This document shows positions 23,996 through 31,403 of a stretch of 64,000 nucleotides of DNA, piece by piece. Numbering within the stretch: position 1 is the stretch's first letter; every line of letters starts with the position of its first letter. The stretch spans positions 1 through 64,000 of the forward strand of contig NZ_JAGMUJ010000047.1 in NCBI RefSeq assembly GCF_019049255.1, in the 5' to 3' direction. The stretch comes from Streptomyces sp. AC558_RSS880. GTDB lineage: Bacteria; Actinomycetota; Actinomycetes; Streptomycetales; Streptomycetaceae. A program made the position numbers and the translations under genes. Under the pieces are notes generated by a model. That model made no database searches. It saw only the letters and a list, made by a program, of their open reading frames with translations, and had not been told where the DNA came from.

Positions 23996-25084
23996 ATGAC
24001 GACGCCCACGATCGAGCTCAAGCCCTCGGCGCACCCGCTCTCGGACGCAGAGCGCGAGGCGATCCTGGCCAACCCCGGGTTCGGCCGCCACTTCACCGAT
24101 CACATGGTGACGATCAAGTGGACCGAGGGCCGCGGCTGGCACGACGGCCAGCTCGTTCCGTACGCGCCGATCTCCCTCGACCCCGCGACCACCGTCCTGC
24201 ACTACGCGCAGGAGATCTTCGAGGGCCTGAAGGCCTACCGCCAGCCCGACGGTTCCGTCGCCACCTTCCGCCCCGAGAAGAACGCCGAGCGCTTCCAGCG
24301 CTCCGCCAAGCGTCTCGCGATGCCCGAACTGCCGGTCGAGACCTTCATCGAGGCGTGCGACGCCCTCGTCACCCAGGACAAGGCATGGGTGCCGGCGCAC
24401 GGCGGCGAGGAGTCCCTCTACCTGCGTCCGTTCATGATCGCGACCGAGGTCGGGCTGGGTGTGAAGCCCGCCAACGAGTACCTGTTCCTGGTCATCGCCT
24501 CCCCGGCCGGCGCCTACTTCCCGGGTGGCGTGAAGCCGGTCTCCATCTGGGTCTCCGAGGACCGCGTCCGCGCCGTCCCCGGCGGCATGGGCGACGCCAA
24601 GACCGGCGGCAACTACGCCGCCTCCCTGCTCGCCCAGGCCGAGGCCGCCACCAAGGGCTGCGACCAGGTCTGCTACCTCGACGCGGTCGAGCACCGGTGG
24701 GTCGAGGAACTCGGCGGCATGAACCTGTACTTCGTCTACGGCGACAGGATCGTCACCCCGACCCTCAGCGGCTCCATCCTGGAGGGCGTCACCCGTGACT
24801 CCCTGCTGGGCGTCGCCCGCGACCTCGGCTACGAGGCCGTCGAGGAGCGCGTCTCCGTCGAGCAGTGGCAGCGCGACTCGGAGAACGGCACCCTCACCGA
24901 GGTCTTCGCCTGCGGTACGGCGGCCGTCATCACCCCGGTCGGCACGGTGAAGCGGGCCGGCGCCGAGTGGCGGCAGAGCGGCGGCGAGCCCGGCGAGGTC
25001 ACCCTCCGCCTGCGCCAGGCCCTCCTCGACATCCAGCGCGGCACGGCCGAGGACAAGCACGGCTGGATGCACCCGCTCGGCTGA
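23996..25084 (+). CDS. ilvE: Branched-chain amino acid aminotransferase
   Basis: A 362-residue PLP enzyme of fold type IV, the large BCAT2-like form common in actinomycetes. It performs the last step of Ile/Leu/Val synthesis and the first of their breakdown. The PLP lysine region is GDAKTGGNYAASL, and the usual EELGGMNLYFVY and FACGTAAVITPVG blocks follow. Length is normal. It is monocistronic by its flanking terminators. A small upstream ORF may affect its translation. Confidence 0.96.
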   Translation: MTTPTIELKPSAHPLSDAEREAILANPGFGRHFTDHMVTIKWTEGRGWHDGQLVPYAPISLDPATTVLHYAQEIFEGLKAYRQPDGSVATFRPEKNAERFQRSAKRLAMPELPVETFIEACDALVTQDKAWVPAHGGEESLYLRPFMIATEVGLGVKPANEYLFLVIASPAGAYFPGGVKPVSIWVSEDRVRAVPGGMGDAKTGGNYAASLLAQAEAATKGCDQVCYLDAVEHRWVEELGGMNLYFVYGDRIVTPTLSGSILEGVTRDSLLGVARDLGYEAVEERVSVEQWQRDSENGTLTEVFACGTAAVITPVGTVKRAGAEWRQSGGEPGEVTLRLRQALLDIQRGTAEDKHGWMHPLG

Positions 25085-25105
25085 GGGTCCGCGCCCACTG
25101 GGTGA

Positions 25106-25145
25106 GGGCCGCCCCCGACTTCCGGTCGGGGGCGGCCCTTTCTCT
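25106..25145 (+). terminator. Terminator of ilvE
   Basis: A perfect 14-bp stem, GGGCCGCCCCCGAC / GTCGGGGGCGGCCC, with a short loop, is followed by TTTCTCT. Confidence 0.88.
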
Positions 25146-25331
25146 CAAGTGCCCGATGGCGCAAGGCGGTTCAGCGTCTCGCGGACGCCCGAACCCGTGT
25201 CCGGGTTGTACTGAGAACGGCGGATTGACCGGCCGGCCGGCGGTGCGGTTGGCTCTGGGGAGCCCCCGGCGCGGGGCCGGGGGAGCGGCGTCCACGGGGA
25301 CACGGGGACACGGGGAAACTGGGGGAGAGCC

Positions 25332-26615
25332 ATGCACAGAGCCATGCGGGGGGCGTCCGTCGCGGTGGTCGCGGGGGCGATGGTCGCGCTGTCGGCGACC
25401 TCGGCGGCCCCGGCACCAGGGCCGGGGCCGGCCACCGAGCGGGTCACGCTGTCGGCGACGGGGGAGCAGGGCGACGGCCCCGCCTACGGCCCCCGGCTGA
25501 GCGCCGACGGCCGGTTCGCGGCCTTCAGCGCGGACGCGTCCAACCTGGTGCCCGGCGACACCAACGGGCACACGGACGTCTTCGTGCGCGACCTGCGCGA
25601 GGGGACCGTCGAGCGGGTCAGCGTCGGCCCGGACGGCGCGCAGGCCGACGGCGGTTCGTCCGCGCTGGGGATCAGCGCCGACGGCCGGTACGTCCTGTTC
25701 CGCTCCCAGGCCCGGAACCTGGTGCACTGGGACGGTCCGCCCGCGGACGCCGGGGCCCACGACATCTACCTGCACGACCGGCGCACCGGCGGTACCGAGC
25801 GGATCAGCGTCGGCCTCGACGGAGGGTCCGCCTACGCGGGCGGCGCCGTGATGTCGGCGAACGCCCGCCACATCGCCTTCAGCGCCAAGGCCGACCGGAT
25901 GGAGGCCGCCCCCGGCGACCTCTTCGGAGCCGTGTACGTCCTCGACCGGCGCACCGGCGCCGTGGAGCGGACCAGCAACCGGAACCGCCCGACCGACCGG
26001 ACGAGCCTGGACGGCATCAGCGCCGACGGCGCCTTCGTGATGTACACCCAGACGGTGCCGCGCAGTTCGTACGGCGCCACCTGGGTGCACGACCGCCGCA
26101 CCGGCACCGAGGAGCAGGTCAACGTCCGCGCGGACGGCACCCCCGCCCAGCGGCACGCCATGCCCGCCTCGCTCTCCGCCGACGGCCGTACCGTCGCCTT
26201 CCAGTACTGGGGCGACGACCTGGTCCCGGGCGAGGAGCCCGGGGACGACACCCACCTGTACGTCCGCGATCTGCGTGACGACGTCACCCGGCGGATCGAC
26301 CCCGGCCCGGCCGGCGAGCACCGGCCCCAGGAGCCCGTGCTCAGCCCGGACGGCCGGTACGTGGCCTACCGGGCGGAGCCGCGTCTCGCGGACGGACGGC
26401 TCGGTCCTTCCAACGTCTACCTCCGCGACCTGCGCACCGGCGGCACCCGGCTGGTCAGCGAGTCCGTCACCTCGGGGCCCGTGACGGACGCCTCCGTGAC
26501 GGTCTCCTGGCTGGGCGCCGGCGCCCGGCGGATCGGCCTCGGCAGCGCCTCCGCCCAGCTCGTCCCGGACGACACCGACGGCCACCACGACGGCTTCGCC
26601 CGCCGCCTGCGCTGA
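25332..26615 (+). CDS. Secreted TolB-like (PD40) beta-propeller protein
   Basis: A 427-residue exported protein. The N-terminus has a signal peptide (MHRAMRGASVAVVAGAMVAL, cleavage near SAAPA). The rest is a series of about six repeats of the form LSADGRFAAFSADASNLVPG then VFVRDLREGTVERVSV, i.e. PD40 blades with a DRRTG/DLRTG turn. Such propellers bind other proteins or polysaccharides outside the cell. No catalytic domain is attached. GGGGGAGAG precedes the ATG. The partner is unknown. Confidence 0.8.
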   Translation: MHRAMRGASVAVVAGAMVALSATSAAPAPGPGPATERVTLSATGEQGDGPAYGPRLSADGRFAAFSADASNLVPGDTNGHTDVFVRDLREGTVERVSVGPDGAQADGGSSALGISADGRYVLFRSQARNLVHWDGPPADAGAHDIYLHDRRTGGTERISVGLDGGSAYAGGAVMSANARHIAFSAKADRMEAAPGDLFGAVYVLDRRTGAVERTSNRNRPTDRTSLDGISADGAFVMYTQTVPRSSYGATWVHDRRTGTEEQVNVRADGTPAQRHAMPASLSADGRTVAFQYWGDDLVPGEEPGDDTHLYVRDLRDDVTRRIDPGPAGEHRPQEPVLSPDGRYVAYRAEPRLADGRLGPSNVYLRDLRTGGTRLVSESVTSGPVTDASVTVSWLGAGARRIGLGSASAQLVPDDTDGHHDGFARRLR

Positions 26616-26668
26616 CCACGCACCGTCCGCATCCTGAGACGGATCGTGAGCGCGGGGGCGGCTTGTGC

Positions 26669-26674
26669 CAGACT
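26669..26674 (+). promoter_or_regulatory. Candidate -10 for a leaderless cimA leader transcript
   Basis: CAGACT lies 6 nt before the GTG of the leader peptide, where a -10 would sit if the transcript began at the GTG. There is no ribosome site before that GTG, which fits leaderless translation. No clear -35 is visible. Confidence 0.35.
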
Positions 26675-26680
26675 GCCCCC

Positions 26681-26731
26681 GTGCTCTCGTTCGCCACGAT
26701 TATTGGCAGCAGGCGCGCCGGTCCGCAGTGA
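26681..26731 (+). CDS. cimA leader peptide (MLSFATIIGSRRAGPQ)
   Basis: A 16-codon ORF starting with GTG, containing two consecutive ATT (Ile) codons, rare in this genome. About 53 nt after its stop comes a terminator hairpin with a T-run, then the citramalate synthase gene. The codons match the end product of that enzyme: citramalate leads to 2-oxobutanoate and isoleucine. The layout indicates isoleucine-specific attenuation. It has no ribosome site and is probably leaderless. Confidence 0.78.
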   Translation: MLSFATIIGSRRAGPQ

Positions 26732-26759
26732 CCGCACGTACGACACCGTACGGGCGGAC
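26721..26759 (+). promoter_or_regulatory. Alternative hairpin of the cimA attenuator
   Basis: GTCCGC (26721-26726), overlapping the end of the leader ORF, pairs with GCGGAC (26754-26759). An inner CGTAC/GTACG pairing extends the stem. A ribosome stalled on the Ile-Ile codons would leave this element free, while one finishing the leader would cover its 5' arm. Confidence 0.5.
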
Positions 26760-26784
26760 ACCGTCGTCCTCGACCCGCGCGCAG

Positions 26785-26816
26785 ACCTCTCGCACCCGCG
26801 AGAGGTTTTTCTGTTT
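26785..26816 (+). terminator. cimA attenuator terminator
   Basis: ACCTCTCGC (26785-26793) pairs with GCGAGAGGT (26798-26806), loop ACCC, followed by TTTTTCTGTTT. Like the ilvB attenuator it has a true T-tract. It lies between leader peptide and coding region. Confidence 0.85.
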
Positions 26817-26918
26817 CCTGGCCCCACCCGCGGCCGGGAACGGGGCGCGAGGGACCATGGGGGAACGGTGGAACCGGTCATTCCGGTAGACCGAGATCAA
26901 CTCAGGAGCCTTCAGACC

Positions 26919-28523
26919 ATGACCGCAACCAGCGAGCCCGACGACTCGTTCCACGTCTTCGACACCACCCTGCGCGACGGCGCCCAGCGCGAGGGCATCA
27001 ACCTCACGGTCGCCGACAAGCTCGCCATCGCCCGGCACCTGGACGAGTTCGGCGTGGGCTTCATCGAGGGCGGCTGGCCCGGCGCGAACCCGCGGGACAC
27101 CGAGTTCTTCGCCCGCGCCCAGCAGGAGATCGAGTTCCGGCACGCCCAGCTGGTCGCCTTCGGCGCCACCCGCCGCGCCGGCGCCACCGCCGCGAAGGAC
27201 CCCCAGGTCAGGGCGCTCCTCGACTCCGGCGCACAGGTGATCACGCTGGTCGCGAAGTCCCACGACCGCCATGTCGAGCTCGCCCTGCGCACCACCCTCG
27301 ACGAGAACCTGGAGATGGTCCGCGACACGGTGTCCTTCCTCAAGGGGGAGGGCCGCCGGGTCTTCGTCGACTGCGAGCACTTCTTCGACGGCTACCGCGC
27401 CAACCCCGAGTACGCGAAGGCGGTGGTCCGCGCCGCCTCCGAGGCCGGCGCCGACGTCGTCGTCCTGTGCGACACCAACGGCGGCATGCTCCCGGCGCAG
27501 ATCCAGGCCGTGGTCTCCACCGTGCTCGCCGACACCGGCGCCCGGCTCGGCATCCACGCCCAGGACGACACCGGCTGCGCGGTCGCCAACACCCTCGCCG
27601 CCGTCGACGCGGGCGCCACCCACGTCCAGTGCACCGCCAACGGCTACGGCGAGCGGGTCGGCAACGCCAACCTGTTCCCGGTCGTGGCCGCCCTGGAGCT
27701 GAAGTACGGCAAGAAGGTCCTCCCGGACGGCCGGCTGCGCGAGATGACCCGCATCTCGCACGCCATCGCCGAGGTCGTCAACCTCACCCCGTCCACCCAC
27801 CAGCCGTACGTCGGTGTCTCCGCCTTCGCGCACAAGGCCGGACTGCACGCCTCCGCCATCAAGGTCGACCCGGACCTCTACCAGCACATCGACCCCGAGC
27901 AGGTCGGCAACACCATGCGGATGCTGGTCTCCGACATGGCCGGGCGCGCCTCCATCGAGCTCAAGGGCAAGGAGCTCGGCATCGACCTCGGCGGCGACCG
28001 CGAACTGGTCGGTCGGGTCGTCGAGCGGGTCAAGGAGCGCGAACTCAAGGGATACACGTACGAGGCGGCCGACGCCTCCTTCGAGCTGCTGCTCCGCGCG
28101 GAGACCGAGGGCGGGCCGCTGAAGTACTTCGACGTCGAGTCCTGGCGCGCGATCGTCGAGGACCGCCCCGACGGCACCCACGCCAACGAGGCCACGGTCA
28201 AGCTGTGGGCCAAGAGCGAGCGCATCGTCGCCACCGCGGAGGGCAACGGCCCGGTCAACGCCCTGGACCGCGCCCTGCGCGTCGCCCTGGAGAAGATCTA
28301 CCCGCAGCTCGCCAAGCTGGAGCTGGTCGACTACAAGGTCCGCATCCTCGAGGGCAAGCACGGCACCCAGTCCACCACCCGCGTCCTGATCTCCACGTCC
28401 GACGGGGCGGGGGAGTGGTCGACGGTGGGCGTCGCCGACAACGTCATCGCCGCGTCCTGGCAGGCACTGGAGGACGCCTACGCGTACGGGCTGCTGCGGG
28501 CCGGCGTGGAACCGGCCGCATAG
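26919..28523 (+). CDS. cimA: Citramalate synthase
   Basis: A 534-residue member of the isopropylmalate/citramalate synthase family. It condenses pyruvate with acetyl-CoA to citramalate, the threonine-independent route to isoleucine. The N-terminal barrel has DTTLRDGAQREG with the metal aspartate and GIHAQDDTG with a metal histidine. A linker (about 320-390) leads to the C-terminal LeuA dimer/allosteric domain. Family members are hard to tell apart by sequence; the Ile-Ile leader peptide upstream favours citramalate over homocitrate or isopropylmalate synthase. The start is ATG 26919 with GGAG about 10 nt upstream. Confidence 0.9.
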   Translation: MTATSEPDDSFHVFDTTLRDGAQREGINLTVADKLAIARHLDEFGVGFIEGGWPGANPRDTEFFARAQQEIEFRHAQLVAFGATRRAGATAAKDPQVRALLDSGAQVITLVAKSHDRHVELALRTTLDENLEMVRDTVSFLKGEGRRVFVDCEHFFDGYRANPEYAKAVVRAASEAGADVVVLCDTNGGMLPAQIQAVVSTVLADTGARLGIHAQDDTGCAVANTLAAVDAGATHVQCTANGYGERVGNANLFPVVAALELKYGKKVLPDGRLREMTRISHAIAEVVNLTPSTHQPYVGVSAFAHKAGLHASAIKVDPDLYQHIDPEQVGNTMRMLVSDMAGRASIELKGKELGIDLGGDRELVGRVVERVKERELKGYTYEAADASFELLLRAETEGGPLKYFDVESWRAIVEDRPDGTHANEATVKLWAKSERIVATAEGNGPVNALDRALRVALEKIYPQLAKLELVDYKVRILEGKHGTQSTTRVLISTSDGAGEWSTVGVADNVIAASWQALEDAYAYGLLRAGVEPAA

Positions 28524-28532
28524 GTATCCGGT

Positions 28533-28564
28533 CCGGCAGGGGTGCCGCCGGAAACCTCTGCCGG
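28533..28564 (+). terminator. Possible terminator of cimA
   Basis: CCGGCAGGGG pairs with CCTCTGCCGG with one mismatch, 10 nt after the stop codon. There is no T-run. Confidence 0.4.
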
Positions 28565-28607
28565 TCCAGATGTCCGTTTTCTTCGGGATTCGGGTAGCTT
28601 CGAACAT

Positions 28608-29966
28608 ATGAAGGACGCGTCGTTGCGTACCCTCGTACGCCTGCTGATCGTGCCGGTGGCCGCCGTACTGGCGGTCCTGATGGCCGGTGCGCCCGGGGCG
28701 CAGGCGGCCACGGACCTCTCGGAGATCGCCCGCGAGCTGCGCGAGAGTCCCGTCTACGTCGACCCCGAGGCCCGGGACGTCCTGGCCGAGTCCGACGCCG
28801 AGGCCCTCGCCGACAAGATCGAGGACGCGGGCGAACCGGTCTTCGTGGCGGTCCTCCCGGCGGACTACCCGACGCAGAACCTCTTCCAGAACCTGCGCAC
28901 CGAGACCGGCGTCACCGGTCTGTACGGCATCCGCCTCGGCGACGAGTTCGACGCGCGCGCCGACAGCAGCGTGCTCAGCCGCCAGGGCGTGCGGAACCTG
29001 GTGACGTCCGTGCAGGGCGCCGGTGACGCCAAGGCCCAGCTGAACGACTTCGTCGACAGCGCGCTGCGCAGCACCGGCGGCTCCGCGCCGAACTCGTGGA
29101 GCGACGGGTCCGGCGGTGACGTCCCCGTCGGCGGGCTGATCACCGTCGGAGCGCTGGTGGCGGCCGGCGGCGCGGGCATCTACGCCGTGTCCCGCCGCAA
29201 CCGGCGGCGCCACGAGGAGGAGCAGCGGGCCGCGCTGGAGAAGCTGCGGGTGGTGGTGGACGAGGACATCACCGCGTTCGGCGAGGAACTCGACCGCCTC
29301 GACTTCCACCCGGCCGAGCCCGGCGCGGACGACGCGATGCGCGCGGACTACGCGCACGCGCTGGACGCCTACGAGAAGTCCAAGTCGTTCATGGCCGCGG
29401 CCCGCAAACCGGAGGACGTCCGGGCCGTCACCCAGGCCGTGGAGGACGGCCGCTTCTCCCTCGCCTCCCTCGCCGCGCGCCGGGAGGGACGCCCGCTGCC
29501 GGAGCGCCGCCCGCCCTGCTTCTTCGACCCGCGCCACGGCCCCTCGGTCGCCGACGCCGTCTGGACGCCGCAGGGCGGCGCCGAGCGCGAGGTCCCGGTG
29601 TGCGCGGCCGACCGGGCCCGGCTGGCGGACGGCCTCGATCCCGCCGTCCGCGAGGTCGACACCGAGTACGGGCGCCGGCCCTACTGGGACGCCGGTCCCG
29701 CGTACGGCCCCTGGGCCGGCGGCTACTTCGGCGGCGGACTGCTGCCCGGCCTGCTCGTCGGCACCATGCTCGGCGGCATGATGGCCGGCCCCGCCTACGC
29801 GGCCGACTACGGCGCCGGTTACGGCGACTTCGGCGGCTACGAGGGCGGCGACGTCTCGGGCGCGGACTTCGACGGCGGAGACTTCGGTGGCGACTTCGGC
29901 GGGGGCGGCGGCTTCGGCGGAGGCGACTTCGGAGGCGGCGGCGGGGACTTCGGCGGTGGCATCTGA
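28608..29966 (+). CDS. TPM-like membrane protein with glycine-rich tail
   Basis: A 452-residue membrane protein. It has a signal peptide (cleavage near GAQAA, about residue 36), an extracellular domain of about 140 residues with a TPM-like pattern, one membrane segment (GLITVGALVAAGGAGIYAVS, about residue 185) and an intracellular helical domain. The C-terminal part is hydrophobic and glycine-rich, ending in GGGGFGGGDFGGG. Similar architecture occurs in Streptomyces proteins of unknown function, and the low-complexity end recalls TPM/YgcG proteins. Function is not known. Confidence 0.7.
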   Translation: MKDASLRTLVRLLIVPVAAVLAVLMAGAPGAQAATDLSEIARELRESPVYVDPEARDVLAESDAEALADKIEDAGEPVFVAVLPADYPTQNLFQNLRTETGVTGLYGIRLGDEFDARADSSVLSRQGVRNLVTSVQGAGDAKAQLNDFVDSALRSTGGSAPNSWSDGSGGDVPVGGLITVGALVAAGGAGIYAVSRRNRRRHEEEQRAALEKLRVVVDEDITAFGEELDRLDFHPAEPGADDAMRADYAHALDAYEKSKSFMAAARKPEDVRAVTQAVEDGRFSLASLAARREGRPLPERRPPCFFDPRHGPSVADAVWTPQGGAEREVPVCAADRARLADGLDPAVREVDTEYGRRPYWDAGPAYGPWAGGYFGGGLLPGLLVGTMLGGMMAGPAYAADYGAGYGDFGGYEGGDVSGADFDGGDFGGDFGGGGGFGGGDFGGGGGDFGGGI

Positions 29967-30340
29967 CCGGCCGGGGGACCCTGCCTCGGCCACCCGCGTT
30001 CCGCCGCGTACCGCTCCCCGGCGGCATGCCACCACCCGGGCGGCGACGCGCCGCCCGGGACGACGGAGCCGGCCCGCCCGGGATCCAGCCCGAGCCGCCG
30101 CAGCGCCTCCGCGTCGACGGACACGGTGATCCACCCCCGCCACCGCCCGTCCCGACCCGGCCCGCACGCGTGATCCAGCCGCAGTTCCTCCGCGGTGAAC
30201 GGCATCCAGTCGATCCCCCGCTCACGCAGTCAACCGCACACGGCCGCCCAGGGGCGAGGGCAACCCGGCAGGTTCTCGTACTCGGCGACGACGACCCACC
30301 CGGGCCGTGAGAGCGCGTTGCTGACCGTCATACCGGCCAT
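29967..30340 (-). pseudogene. Broken hypothetical gene on the minus strand
   Basis: Reading from ATG 30340 gives 36 codons (MAGMTVSNALSRPGWVVVAE...), then an in-frame TGA at 30232-30230. The same frame then continues for about 80 sensible codons (LRERGIDWMPFTAEELRLDH, then GWITVSVDAEALRRLGLDPG). The frame runs on into the antisense of the glycine-rich tail at 29837 without a natural stop. An internal stop and a missing end indicate a decayed gene. I do not recognise the family. Confidence 0.6.
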
Positions 30341-30376
30341 GATGCGCCTTCCCCGTGACCGAGTGCGCCACCGACC

Positions 30377-30532
30377 GTCGGGGAAGCGTGATTCCGGGAG
30401 ACGTACTTCCTCGATGGGGAGCGGAGCGAACTCACCGCGTTCGTGGCCGACGAGGGACCGGAGGCGACCACGGCCGTCGTCTCCGGGCGGCGGCGACAGG
30501 GCGAGTCGTTCCTCCTCGACTCACCGGATCGG
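30377..30532 (+). pseudogene. Remnant of an AAA/ATPase-type gene
   Basis: Translated in one frame this stretch reads YFLDGERSELTAFVADEGPE, then TTAVVSGRRRQGESFLLD. This strongly recalls the N-terminus and Walker A region of bacterial DUF234/AAA ATPases (FxxREREL ... GRRRxGKTxLL). The lysine of the P-loop is replaced by Glu and the frame dissolves soon after. No start codon or remaining ATPase motifs are present. Confidence 0.5.
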
Positions 30533-30699
30533 TCACGTCATCGTGGAGGTCCCGGCCGCCGGAAGGCGCGGTTTCGCCCTCCGTCGGTGCGAGTTCGGGG
30601 TGCGGAGAGATTGGTCCGGCAAGGCGGCGGCCCGGACGCCTCGTCGGGCTCCGGGCCGCTGCCGTGGTGAACTCGGGTGCCCCGAGGGGCCGGCGGGGC
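30533..30699. other. Non-coding remnant region
   Basis: No convincing gene. Frames are short and lack recognisable motifs. It probably continues the decayed segment to the left, up to the end of the yceI-like gene. Confidence 0.5.
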
Positions 30700-31308
30700 T
30701 CACGCCTGCCTGATCGCCGAGATGTCGAAGTTCAGCTTGATCTTGTCGGAGACCAGGACGCCGCCCGTCTCCAGCGCCGCGTTCCAGGTCAGGCCCCACT
30801 CGGAGCGCAGGATCTCCGCCTTGCCCTCGAAGCCGACGCGCTCGTTGCCGAAGGGGTCCTTCGCGGCGCCGTTGAACTCCAGGTCGATGCTGAGCGGCCG
30901 GGTGGTGCCCAGGATCGTCAGGTCACCGGTGATGCGGTAGTCGTCGCCGCCGAGGGCCTCCGCCTCGGTGGTGCGGAAGGTCATCGTCGGGAACTCGTCC
31001 GTCTTGAAGAAGTCGGCGCTCTTCAGGTGGCCGTCACGGTCGGCGTTGCCCGTCTCGATGCTGTCCATCACCACGTCGATGGTGGCCGTGGACTTGGAGG
31101 GGTCGGTGCCGTCCAGGTGCAGCGTGCCGGTGAAGTCCTGGAAGCTGCCCTTGACGTTGGTGACCATGGCGTGCCGGGCGACGAAGCCGAACGTGGAGTG
31201 CGCGGGGTCGATCGTGTACTCGCCGGTCAGCGCGGCCAGGTCCGGGCTCGCCGTGGAGCCGGCGGTCGCGGTGGCGGTCTCGTTGTCCTTGCGGTTGAAG
31301 ATGCCCAT
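30700..31308 (-). CDS. YceI family protein
   Basis: A 202-residue member of the lipocalin-like YceI family. The opening motif is YTIDPAHSTFGFVARHAMV, followed by KGSFQDFTGTLHLD, HLKSADFF and TLGTTRPL-type segments. Members bind polyisoprenoid lipids in a beta-barrel. This one has no signal peptide (it starts MGIFNRKDNETATAT), so it is probably cytoplasmic. GGGAGG stands before the ATG. Palindromic boxes upstream suggest regulation by a MarR-type protein encoded elsewhere. Confidence 0.88.
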   Translation of the reverse strand: MGIFNRKDNETATATAGSTASPDLAALTGEYTIDPAHSTFGFVARHAMVTNVKGSFQDFTGTLHLDGTDPSKSTATIDVVMDSIETGNADRDGHLKSADFFKTDEFPTMTFRTTEAEALGGDDYRITGDLTILGTTRPLSIDLEFNGAAKDPFGNERVGFEGKAEILRSEWGLTWNAALETGGVLVSDKIKLNFDISAIRQA

Positions 31309-31331
31309 GGTGGTCCTCCCGGAGAATGACG

Positions 31332-31389
31332 TTTAACGTTCAACTAATCCGACGGGCTCCACCGTAGACCCATTCCTTTGAACTTTCAA
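31332..31389. promoter_or_regulatory. Two palindromic boxes between yceI-like and glycosyltransferase genes
   Basis: TTTAACGTTCAA (31332-31343) is a near palindrome and TTGAA-CT-TTCAA (31378-31389) a perfect one. Both share the TTGAA/TTCAA half-site, typical in length and layout of MarR-family operators. They lie in the divergent promoter region and are AT-rich relative to the genome. No MarR gene is in the window. Confidence 0.5.
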
Positions 31390-31403
31390 CATGTCTGACG
31401 AAG

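Noticed and set aside
22346..25072. A 908-codon minus-strand frame opposite leuB and ilvE
   Set aside because: It mirrors two well-recognised genes and lacks any motif of its own.
25148..25210. A tRNA-like stretch downstream of ilvE
   Set aside because: No cloverleaf with a matching acceptor and T-arm can be formed.
26700..30167. An 1155-codon minus-strand frame opposite cimA and the TPM-like gene
   Set aside because: It is antisense to real genes; composition is Gly/Val/Asp-rich in the way of antisense shadows.
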